Below, piece by piece: positions 53,470-61,754 of a stretch of DNA of 64,000 nucleotides. The DNA is taken from positions 3,410,001 through 3,474,000 of the forward strand of contig NZ_CP019962.1 in assembly GCF_000807675.2 (NCBI RefSeq), given 5' to 3'. A program made the position numbers and the translations under genes. Below the pieces are notes generated by a model that saw nothing but the letters and a program-made list of their open reading frames with translations, did not search any database and had not been told where the DNA came from. Position 1 is the stretch's first letter, and every line of letters begins with the position of its first letter. Origin of the DNA: Eubacterium limosum. GTDB lineage: Bacteria; Bacillota; Clostridia; Eubacteriales; Eubacteriaceae.

Positions 53470-54796
53470 TACCTAGTTCCTCCAAACTATTATATTTTTC
53501 CTTAAGATAATTTAGTTGCCTCTGTTGTTCTCGAGTTAATCCAAATCCCATGAATCGACAAATATGATCGTTTTTCAAAATACAAAAACACATCCGTTTC
53601 CAACTAGGGATATCTTTGGTTGACTTGATGTCGTCTGTATTATCTGGAATCTTGTCTAAGAAAATAATTCTTGAATTCTTAAAAATTGTATGATTAGAAA
53701 TCCCATTCCTTTTGATTCGATAGCCATGTTCTTCCAACTCTTGGATGGTCTCTTCTTCAAGACCACCACCAACGGTATGCCAAAACGTAATAGATTTATT
53801 AAATTTCTTTATGTAGTTCTGACGTAACCGTGTTGGAAGTGTAGCAAGCAAAAATTGTGTATAAGATTTCCATGTATGACCTTCAGGAAGAGTAACTTTA
53901 CGATATCCCATTGCTTTAGTCTTACCATAAATCATAGTAAAATTTGCGCCTTGAACTCTTCCTAATAGTTTTACCCACATCTGAAAATCGATTATTCGAT
54001 AAAGATTAAGGGAATCTTTTGCATAATCTTGGAAAGGGGAAGCAACACGCATCTGAGAAACCGTTAAACCGGCTTTGTAGTATAGATCATATAGCTTATT
54101 ATAAGGGTAGTTAAAAAGATAATACGCATGCCAAATATCTTCAACTGACCAGTCATATAATGGTGATGCTGTCCAAACTTCTTTAAACTGTTTCGTAATC
54201 CAACATTTTTGTTTATAAGCATATTTCTTATTAATAAAACCGCTATAACGTTGCAACGACTCATCCGCACGGATTCCTAACAAACAAATCGTTTTTTTAT
54301 GTCCATGTGATTGTCGATACCAACGGCCAAATTGTTTAGCTAAGTCTTCTTGGTGCATTTTATAACGGTAAGTTGTTATAGGATTATGATCTAAATTGAT
54401 GACATAATCATGTTGTGGCATCGGGCGTACCCAACAGTCTTTTTTTGTATCGTCCCAAGGATACCAGTACATTTCATAACTACTTAAAGCAGTTCGTGTT
54501 GCCATAGGTAAACAAAGCCAGTATAACTCTACATTTACGCGCTTTTCTAAGGTATGAAAAGTTTCTTCTACATATTCTGTTGTCATGCTATACTGTGCTT
54601 CAAAATCCTGATGGAATACACCAATTGTTCGTAAAGGATAGTAACGATCTCGAAATTCTAAAAGAATATTCAACAATAAACCGCTATCTTTCCCTCCTGA
54701 AAAAGATATATAAATAGTATCGAACTCCTTAAATATAAAATGGAGTCGAGTTAATAAGGCTTGATACACATTTTGTTGAAGATATTTTTTTCTCAT
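53462..54796 (-). CDS. IbrA-like PAPS-reductase-family protein (DUF3440)
   Basis: A 444-residue protein with an N-terminal PP-loop ATP-binding domain (SFSGGKDSG, residues 31-39) of the PAPS-reductase/adenine-nucleotide hydrolase superfamily. A C-terminal DUF3440 part follows. It is IbrA-like by partner and length. DndC shares the superfamily, but no other dnd genes are present, so phosphorothioation is not supported. There is no good ribosome site before the ATG, so translation may be weak. It would be co-transcribed with the IbrB-like gene. Confidence 0.8.
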   Translation of the reverse strand: MRKKYLQQNVYQALLTRLHFIFKEFDTIYISFSGGKDSGLLLNILLEFRDRYYPLRTIGVFHQDFEAQYSMTTEYVEETFHTLEKRVNVELYWLCLPMATRTALSSYEMYWYPWDDTKKDCWVRPMPQHDYVINLDHNPITTYRYKMHQEDLAKQFGRWYRQSHGHKKTICLLGIRADESLQRYSGFINKKYAYKQKCWITKQFKEVWTASPLYDWSVEDIWHAYYLFNYPYNKLYDLYYKAGLTVSQMRVASPFQDYAKDSLNLYRIIDFQMWVKLLGRVQGANFTMIYGKTKAMGYRKVTLPEGHTWKSYTQFLLATLPTRLRQNYIKKFNKSITFWHTVGGGLEEETIQELEEHGYRIKRNGISNHTIFKNSRIIFLDKIPDNTDDIKSTKDIPSWKRMCFCILKNDHICRFMGFGLTREQQRQLNYLKEKYNSLEELGNE

Positions 54797-55191
54797 AGCA
54801 TGATTTACTTTACATTGACAATCACAATTGCATACAATATTATATATATAATAAGCTCGCTGTCACAGCACAGTTATACCATAATTATATTTAAAAAATA
54901 CTTATAAGATTAATAATTATATAATCACACAGCTAGATTATTAAATTAATTTCAGCTCTTTTTCAGAGATATATATTATCTTTTCCTCGGATTGTTAAGT
55001 AAAGGTTGCTAGCTCCTTTCATTTGAAAAACACTCATAATTTTTTAGGACAGAATTTGGGAAATAAAAACCTAAAAATTATATAGTTATGCCTTATTTAC
55101 ATAAAATAAGTTGTTCTATAGTATATCATAAGTAGATATTAATGTATAGTTTTAATGATATCGGTCGAATTCTAAAATTTGAAATTTTTTG
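54797..55191. other. AT-rich intergenic region
   Basis: Upstream region of the IbrA-like gene and downstream of the AraC gene. No gene, clear terminator or clear promoter was seen. Confidence 0.4.
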
Positions 55192-56394
55192 CTAAATGAT
55201 CTTTTCTTTATCAAGTAGATTGGTAGAAAATTGATAATCTTTAGGAGATATTCCTGTAAACTTTTTGAAAGTTTTATAAAAATGAGAATAGTCATAATAA
55301 TCAAGAGTACCAGAAACTTCAAGAGGGGAGAGGCCAGATCGTAGTAATAATTTTGCTTCATTGATTTTTCGTTTATTTATATACTCTATGACACTAAGTC
55401 CAGTTTCTTTTTTGAATTTAGAGCGGAGAGTCGATTCGGATACAAAAAACTTGTTTGCAATATCTGATATTTTAATCGAACTATATAAATTAAGGCCAAT
55501 AAACTGAATAACAGATTTTACAAAAGATGAGCAACTTCCACTTAAAAAATCGTGCATTATTTTAGTGAAATGTATAATTGCAGTATCCCTAACGTAAAGA
55601 ACATCCATCAATTCTGTTATATTTTCCAGTTGTTTAATATAAAAATCACGAAGTCGATAAATATTGGTAATATCATGACCCAATTGAATTGATTGGGAAG
55701 AGAGCTTTTCTAAAATGATAATTGTATAATTTTTTTCTGTACGGATAAAATCTCCGCTAACATTGGGTATTATACTGTTACTTGTTTTGGCTAAATTTTC
55801 TTTTAAGCTTTTCAGATCTCCTTTTCTAACAAGATCCAATAATTGTGCTTCATAATAATATAAATAATTTTCTGCATTAAAAATACGATTAGTATAGTTA
55901 TTAATAGTATTATTTTTGATTTTAATTTCATTTAAAGAAACTTGTTGATGTAGTTCTTTAGAATATGGACATTCATCATCTCCATTAAATATAAAGTTTA
56001 ATAAAATAAGAATATCACGAATATCTCCTAAAGGAAAAACAGGTAGGTGATGTAAGTAACGAGATAAATGGTTTTCATAATTTTCGTCTCGAGTGATTGT
56101 TCGAATTTTTTTTAGTATATTATTTTCATCGAGATGGTTGGTTATGAATGGACCAAGTATTAGAATAATATCTTTGAAACAAAACTGTAAGAAAACTTCG
56201 TCAAATATTCCAGAAAATAAGTAAGGAGATTTCTTGCTATTAGGTTGAGTAAGATGCTTTTTGAAGTCATATGGAAGTATGTATACTTGGTTTGAAACAT
56301 ATAGATTTTTTAATAAAAACTTTTTATCAAAAACATGTATTGGGAGTTTAGATATTACGTGAATCGATTTTATGATCTTATAAAAATTATTCAT
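55192..56394 (-). CDS. AraC-family regulator, YSIRK-surface-antigen type
   Basis: A 400-residue regulator with a long N-terminal domain of unknown fold and a C-terminal double helix-turn-helix of AraC type (ISDIANKFFVSESTLRSKFKKETGLSVIEYINKRK, then YYDYSHFYKTFKKFTGISPKDY). Length and layout fit the AraC group found next to YSIRK-signal surface proteins (TIGR04094-type). A YSIRK protein does start 5.4 kb away. ATG 56394 has site AAGGAAAGGAAA; 17 extra codons are open upstream. Targets are inferred from context. Confidence 0.75.
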   Translation of the reverse strand: MNNFYKIIKSIHVISKLPIHVFDKKFLLKNLYVSNQVYILPYDFKKHLTQPNSKKSPYLFSGIFDEVFLQFCFKDIILILGPFITNHLDENNILKKIRTITRDENYENHLSRYLHHLPVFPLGDIRDILILLNFIFNGDDECPYSKELHQQVSLNEIKIKNNTINNYTNRIFNAENYLYYYEAQLLDLVRKGDLKSLKENLAKTSNSIIPNVSGDFIRTEKNYTIIILEKLSSQSIQLGHDITNIYRLRDFYIKQLENITELMDVLYVRDTAIIHFTKIMHDFLSGSCSSFVKSVIQFIGLNLYSSIKISDIANKFFVSESTLRSKFKKETGLSVIEYINKRKINEAKLLLRSGLSPLEVSGTLDYYDYSHFYKTFKKFTGISPKDYQFSTNLLDKEKII

Positions 56395-57785
56395 TGGTAT
56401 TTTCCTTTCCTTGTCTTTTAAAAAAGAATTGATATAATATGGCATATTGTTAGTATAAAAAAATTAAAATACTTTTCAATAGTCATACAAAAAAGAAATA
56501 TTATTTACATATATTTGTTGAAAATTACAGAGCAAATATTTTATGTTATGATTAAAGTTATTGGATATACTGAGTAAAATTTTTGTTTTTTTAAAAGTAT
56601 CTGATTATTTTATAAATTTTTACTAAATATTTTTAATATTCAAAATTTGTATGTGTAAAAAGAGAACGAAAAGAATATTACAGAAAAATAGAAAGTAGAT
56701 TAAAACAAATTTGTTTATGGTTTGTATAATAGCGATATCTTTTTATAAATTATCTAGTAGAGTAAACAAAAAAATTTATAAACAGGTTGAATCTTGGCAA
56801 ATAGGATCATATGTAAAGTAGATTATTATATTTTAGATGGTATAATTTATCCCTGAAAATGAGCTTTTATAGTAGTAGGAGTATTTATTGTTATTGAGAA
56901 TATTTTTATAATTTTGTTAGAAATAAATTAATGAAGTACTGACCGCTGTTTATAAAAATGTAAAATAGCCATTTATGGATAAAATGACGGATAATAGCAT
57001 TAAAAATCAATCAATAATGGACTATAGTACTGAAAAAAGATACATACAACAGGGTTAATCTACAAAAAATGGAAAAGGATAAATTAGATAATTACATTAG
57101 CTTAAAAAAATATCGATATATTGAAATTTTACACAGAAAAAAATATTGTTTTTTACATTTTCACACCTAAAATTACTTGCTTTGATGTTTTAATTAATAT
57201 ATTATTATCTCAGTAACAATATGAATGGCTCCAAAGCATGTTGTTACTAACAATCGGAGTTCGAGGTGCCCTCCTAACCTAATTAATTCAATGTCACTGA
57301 TCGACCATTTATTTCATCTGAAGTTTAGGTAGTATAGATAATAATAACGTTTAAAATTTGCGCCTCATCCTCTCATAAAACCCTCTCAATTTTATATATT
57401 GAGAGGGTTTTGCATTGTAAGGAAAACCACCTTTTATGTAAGTAATATGGAGTTAAAGTAAAGTTTAATATCTATACCAAAAACCCAAATAGAAAGATGA
57501 AAGAACATATTGACCTGTTTACGGTTGAACCATTGAAATAAGAAAATGGAAAAATCTATTTTATAAACGGTTCATGCTTTTGGATTTTTTGATGAAACTT
57601 ATTAAATGTCGAAATATTCTAAAAGGTATAATAATGTTAAGCGTTAAAATAAAATTTGAAAACTCTAAACAAATATAAAAGTTTTTTTAAAATAGGTTCA
57701 TACAATAGATGCTCAAATTGTTGATAGTTGATAAAAAACATAGAACTTCATTTTTTTAATATCGAATATAAAGGTAAAAATGTTA
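56395..57785. other. AT-rich region with an orphan hairpin/terminator unit
   Basis: No intact gene. At 57212-57248 AGTAACAA pairs with TTGTTACT, then a less AT-rich stretch follows. A strong terminator stands at 57377-57412 with no open frame before it. The rest is low-complexity AT-rich sequence with short degraded frames. Confidence 0.4.
57377..57412. terminator. Intrinsic terminator, no gene assigned
   Basis: AAAACCCTCTCAAT pairs with ATTGAGAGGGTTTT. It is symmetrical and could act in either direction. It is more than 370 bases past the end of the minus-strand bsh-like gene. Confidence 0.8.
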
Positions 57786-58763
57786 TTATCTGTTTTGCAT
57801 TTTTATATGCTGTCCACTAATTAACGGGTAAGAAATAAGAATTTGACTGTCAAGATTTTCATTATACAAATCAATCCCTGTTATTTGACTATTTTCATAA
57901 GTTTTATAGTAATAAATTCCCTTGTCTGTATTGCAACATGAACTGTAAATAGTGATTTCGTACGTATCTTTAGCCAGACGAACACATCCGCGTTCTTGAT
58001 TGACTGAACCAAGTATGTGAAAAAACTGACTAATGCTTTCAGGTTCAGAAGTTCCAGAAATTGAGTTTAGTTTAGTAAAGGCTGCTTTCACGAAACGAGA
58101 TGATGAAGAAAGATCGCCTGGAAGGCCAATAGCACCCATACCACGACTATATATATCGAGGTCTAATTTACTTGAAAAACGATTTTCTGGAACTTCTTTG
58201 GTAATATTAATGTAATTATTAAGATTAAACATCTGAATATCAAAAGTAGGATTATTAGTCAAAATACCTATTGGATTATCATATATTTTTAAGCCTGCCT
58301 TTACTGATTCTACGGTTATAGATACTTCTTTGTCTGAAATAATCCAATGCAAAGGCGATAAAGGTAACTCTTTGCTAAAATCGATATTAATTAAATTAAT
58401 TCGATCGAGCAAACTTTTTACCTCAGCAATAGTAGCGCATTGACCTAAAATCCATGGAATAAACTCAAAAGGTGCTATATTATCTATCCCTTCTACTTCT
58501 TGTTTATAATCTGCATTTCCAGGAAAATTTAGTCCAGCCATACTTAAGCCTTTTTCATTGGTGGCATCATAATACAATGGATAATTTTCAACAACAAAAG
58601 CCATACCAATCATAGCATAATGAGACTTCATGGGCTTCACTTTCCGAAAATTAAATTCATAATTTCGTGGCACAATCGTTACTTTTTGATTATAAGAAAA
58701 TTCCAAATCAAGATTACGGCCAAAATAATGATCTTTTGTTACGTATGTTGCTGCAGTACACAT
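57786..58763 (-). CDS. Choloylglycine hydrolase family, probable bile salt hydrolase
   Basis: A 325-residue Ntn-hydrolase. After Met removal Cys2 (MCTAATY) is the nucleophile. The family residues are present in FGRNLDLEFSY (Arg, Asp), NEKGLSMAGLNFPG (Asn), LTNNPTFD (Asn) and SSSRFVKAAF (Arg). Such enzymes release glycine or taurine from conjugated bile acids; some relatives cut penicillin V instead. The N-terminus follows known bile salt hydrolases closely. Site TGGAGGTG precedes the ATG. Its place in an AT-rich island suggests gain by transfer. Confidence 0.83.
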   Translation of the reverse strand: MCTAATYVTKDHYFGRNLDLEFSYNQKVTIVPRNYEFNFRKVKPMKSHYAMIGMAFVVENYPLYYDATNEKGLSMAGLNFPGNADYKQEVEGIDNIAPFEFIPWILGQCATIAEVKSLLDRINLINIDFSKELPLSPLHWIISDKEVSITVESVKAGLKIYDNPIGILTNNPTFDIQMFNLNNYINITKEVPENRFSSKLDLDIYSRGMGAIGLPGDLSSSSRFVKAAFTKLNSISGTSEPESISQFFHILGSVNQERGCVRLAKDTYEITIYSSCCNTDKGIYYYKTYENSQITGIDLYNENLDSQILISYPLISGQHIKMQNR

Positions 58764-58963
58764 TTTAACACCTCCACAGTTTTTTATTTGCTTTTTTTAT
58801 TTATACCAAAAAAAATATTTTTAAAACAGAGTATTAATCGTTATATGAAGTTTTTTCAATAAGAAAATTTTTAAAAGAATATACATACTAAAATATTTTT
58901 TGTGTTTAAAAAAATCAAAATAACAACTTAAAATTCTTAATTACTTGAGAAAAATATAAAAGA

Positions 58964-58993
58964 CATATGATTGTTTCTTATTAGGAACACTGT
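58964..58993 (+). repeat. Left inverted repeat
   Basis: CATATGATT (58964-58972), TATTAGGAA (58979-58987), CACTGT (58988-58993). It matches the right-end repeat in inverted orientation, apart from four extra bases there between the last two blocks. Confidence 0.65.
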
Positions 58994-59057
58994 AAATACA
59001 AGGCTTTTCGGGGCCTGCAATCCGAAAAAAATAATATTTGATCTATCACATTACGCA

Positions 59058-59094
59058 GAAAGCCGTCCAGGTGCTATCTTGGGCGGCTTTTTTG
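59058..59094 (+). terminator. Intrinsic terminator near left end of segment
   Basis: AAAGCCGTCC pairs with GGGCGGCTTT (one G:U), followed by T4. It would shield the recombinase operon from outside transcription. Confidence 0.7.
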
Positions 59095-59181
59095 CGTGGA
59101 TAGACCGGAAGGAGGCAGAAAAATAATTACAGAAATTTAAGCCCAAAAATTGTGCAACTTTCACGAAAAGGAGGTTAGTGA

Positions 59182-59432
59182 ATGGCAGATGAAAAACTGA
59201 ACACGGGCCCCGAGGCGCAGTGGCTCCTGAGTCCCTGCCGGATGTGAGCGGTATGGCCTTTGACACCTCTCTCCCCCGGGAGGAGCGGATCGCTCTGTTT
59301 TTGCAGGCGGTAGAAAATCCATACTGCTTTTGCATCGGCGGGATCGGTGTAAAAATTGAATTTGCGGAAAGCGGGCCGTCCTTGCAGGACACGCTGACGG
59401 ACTTTCTGCTCCGGCAAAAAAGCGGGCTGTAA
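59182..59432 (+). pseudogene. DUF6870-like gene with a one-base frameshift
   Basis: The ATG at 59182 has a strong site (AAAAGGAGG), but its frame ends at a stop after about 21 codons. The sensible C-terminal part (SLPDVSGMAFD, then VENPYCFCIGG and LQDTLTDFLLR) is in another frame. Adding one base to the GGGCCCC run at 59205-59211 would join them into one protein of about 83 residues of the kind often found beside serine recombinases in integrative elements. Either a mutation or a sequencing error. Confidence 0.55.
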
Positions 59433-59488
59433 CTTCGGTTATGGCCCCTTTCTACTTCGAGACAAAGTGTCCCGAGGCGGAGGCATCC

Positions 59489-59517
59489 TTGTTGTCCCGC
59501 CCGGGCAGAGGTATAAT
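59489..59517 (+). promoter_or_regulatory. Promoter of the recombinase gene
   Basis: TTGTTG (59489-59494), 17-base spacer, TATAAT (59512-59517), 31 bases before the ATG. Confidence 0.6.
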
Positions 59518-59548
59518 ATAGATGTAATGTGATAGGGAAGGAGGAACA

Positions 59549-61228
59549 ATGGCACGAGCAAAAAACAGAGGATTGCAACAGAGTTTCTCTCCCTCTTATA
59601 CCGTCCGCCGCTGGCGGCTGGGCGAATATATCCGGCTTTCCAAGGAGGACTTGAAAAAGGGAAAGGACGACAGCAACAGCGTCATCAACCAGCGTGATCT
59701 GCTCAATGACTTTTACCAGAAGCATATCGGAGAATTTGAAAGTGTTTCCGAATATGTAGACGATGGACACACAGGAACGGACGCCAACCGGGAGAATTTC
59801 CAGCGGCTCCTTTCCGATGTAATGAGCGGGAAAATAAACTGCGTGGTAGTAAAAGACCTTTCCCGTTTTGCAAGAAATTACAGTGATGCGGGAAGTCTGA
59901 TTGATAACCTGTTTGTTCAGATGGGCGTTCGCTTCATCAGTCTTGCTGAAAATGTGGACAGCTATCTCAACCCGGACAGCGTTTCCAGTATTATCGTCCC
60001 GATTACAAATGTGATGAACGATCAATACTGCTATCAGACCTCAAAGAAAATTCGCCAGGTATTTGACTATAAGCGGCGCAACGGGCAGTACATCGGCGCA
60101 TTTGCTCCTTATGGATATGTGAAGCACCCAAAGGACAAACACCAGTTGATCATCGATCCCGATGCCGCTGAAATCGTCAAACTTATTTTCTCTTTGTTCC
60201 TAAAAGGGACATCGAAACGGGCCATCGCTTTGTATCTGAATGAACACGGCGTACCCAGCCCCTCGGCTTATAAACTGCAAAAGGGCATACCCGTTTCAAC
60301 AAGAGGATATGACGATCCTATGTGGGGAGCCCGCATGATCCACTCCATTCTGACGAACCCCACCTATACCGGGGATTTGGCACAGGGCCGCAGTCGGGTA
60401 AAAAGCTATAAGGTACACGAGGTTGAAAGCGTTCCCCGTGAAGAATGGGTGGAAGTAGCTGGTACGCATGAGGCAATCATTGATTATGAAACCTTTGATA
60501 AGGTACAGGCCCTTTTACAGCGGGATACCCGTACTTCTCCAAAAGGCCGGGAAGTCCACCTGTTCAGCGGTTTTCTGAAATGTGCTGACTGCGGGCGGGC
60601 AATTACCCGGAGCGTAGGCAACAACAATAATGTGTACTATGCCTGCTCCACCTACAAGAACCGCTCCCGGACAGCCTGCACAATGCACTCAATCAAGCAT
60701 AACCGTCTGGAGGCCGCTGTCCTCTTTGCGGTACAACAGCAAATCCATCTGGCTGTTTCATACTCGGAAATGATTGCCCGCATTAACACCGCCCCGGTCA
60801 AAAAGAGCCAGTCCATCCGTTTGGAAGAACTGATTGCTGCGAAAGAGCGGGAACTGGCAAAAATCAGCCGCTACAAGCAGTCCCTTTATCAGGACTGGAA
60901 AGACGGGGAAATTACCCAGCAGGACTACCGGGATATGAAAGCCGATTATGAACGACAGACCATCGCTCTTACGGATGTTCTGGCCCGGCTGAACGCTGAA
61001 CGGGCGGAACTGGCAAACGGTGTAAAGAGTGAGCATCCCGCATTGGTGGCCTTTACAAAACATCAAAATATCGACCAGCTTTCCCGGGAACTTCTCGTTG
61101 AGCTGATCGACCATATCAAGGTTTATGAGAATGGAAACATTAGTGTGAGATTTAAGTTTGCGGATGAATTTAGACGCATAGCAGAATACATTGAAATCAA
61201 CACCACAAAACCCGCAGTAGCGGGCTAA
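59549..61228 (+). CDS. Large serine recombinase
   Basis: A 559-residue large serine recombinase. The resolvase-type catalytic domain has its nucleophile at Ser31 (EYIRLSKED), and the conserved VVKDLSRFARNY follows. Next come the recombinase domain, a zinc ribbon (CADCG...YYAC...C), a long coiled coil (about residues 410-500) and a DUF4368-type C-terminus (LVELIDHIKVYENGNISVRF). It cuts and rejoins DNA at short att sites with two-base staggered breaks. Similar proteins move Tn4451/TnpX-type and ICE elements. Site GGAAGGAGG. It lies between the inverted repeats described above. Confidence 0.92.
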   Translation: MARAKNRGLQQSFSPSYTVRRWRLGEYIRLSKEDLKKGKDDSNSVINQRDLLNDFYQKHIGEFESVSEYVDDGHTGTDANRENFQRLLSDVMSGKINCVVVKDLSRFARNYSDAGSLIDNLFVQMGVRFISLAENVDSYLNPDSVSSIIVPITNVMNDQYCYQTSKKIRQVFDYKRRNGQYIGAFAPYGYVKHPKDKHQLIIDPDAAEIVKLIFSLFLKGTSKRAIALYLNEHGVPSPSAYKLQKGIPVSTRGYDDPMWGARMIHSILTNPTYTGDLAQGRSRVKSYKVHEVESVPREEWVEVAGTHEAIIDYETFDKVQALLQRDTRTSPKGREVHLFSGFLKCADCGRAITRSVGNNNNVYYACSTYKNRSRTACTMHSIKHNRLEAAVLFAVQQQIHLAVSYSEMIARINTAPVKKSQSIRLEELIAAKERELAKISRYKQSLYQDWKDGEITQQDYRDMKADYERQTIALTDVLARLNAERAELANGVKSEHPALVAFTKHQNIDQLSRELLVELIDHIKVYENGNISVRFKFADEFRRIAEYIEINTTKPAVAG

Positions 61229-61249
61229 CCCCCGCTACATACCCCTTTG

Positions 61250-61283
61250 ACAGTGTGTTTTCCTAATAGGAGCTAATCATATG
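61250..61283 (-). repeat. Right inverted repeat
   Basis: ACAGTG (61250-61255), TTCCTAATA (61260-61268), AATCATATG (61275-61283). It is the inverted counterpart of 58964-58993. Confidence 0.65.
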
Positions 61284-61309
61284 ACGTTTAATTTAACAAA
61301 ATCTATTAT
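61281..61309 (+). promoter_or_regulatory. Possible promoter toward the surface-protein gene
   Basis: ATGACG (61281-61286), 17-base spacer, TATTAT (61304-61309). The -35 begins in the outer edge of the right inverted repeat. It lies 446 bases before the surface-protein ATG. The long AT-rich leader between (61310-61754) has no gene. Confidence 0.35.
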
Positions 61310-61754
61310 ACATTAAAGCAGGAAAATGCAATTGGCAAAAAATATAGTTGTTAAAGTAGGCGTTCCTTTTTTGAAGATATATCTAAGAGACAGTAGATTT
61401 ATTTTTAATTAGAAAAATAATAAATATGTATAAAATATATAAAAATATGTAAAAAACAGCTATAACTTCTAAATAGTATAGACTTATTATGAATTATGAA
61501 CTATTTTATTTATAGTTTAAAGATAAAAAATAATATGTATTTTTAATGCGAAAAAAATTTATTTTTAAAAGGGAAAGGCTAAGGTGACTATAGAAAATCC
61601 ATTTTTGTAAGTTTTTATTATTATATAAATTAAATATATGAAAATCTAGAATTAAATTTTTTTATATGTATCTAACTTTTAAAAAAAATTTTTTGAGGAT
61701 ATAAAATGCACTATCTTTAAACGATATTTTACAGTTAAAAGGAAATTGATTTTT

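Larger units (their letters stand above)
58964..61283. mobile_element. Recombinase-encoding segment bounded by inverted repeats
   Basis: A segment of about 2.3 kb, visibly richer in GC than both flanks. Its ends are imperfect inverted repeats: CATATGATT, six bases, TATTAGGAA, CACTGT on the left, and the complement of the same three blocks on the right. It contains a terminator, a frameshifted DUF6870 gene and a large serine recombinase. It is either a small serine-recombinase transposon or an invertible segment. No target duplication was seen. Confidence 0.6.

Noticed and set aside
53462-54796. DndC-type DNA phosphorothioation protein
   Set aside because: It shares the PP-loop superfamily, but no dndB, dndD, dndE or cysteine desulfurase gene is near. 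The overlapping ParB-fold gene fits IbrAB better.
57249-57290. tRNA-like sequence (a GTTCGAGG stretch resembling a T-loop)
   Set aside because: No acceptor stem or anticodon arm can be drawn around it, so neither a tRNA nor a tRNA attachment site is supported.
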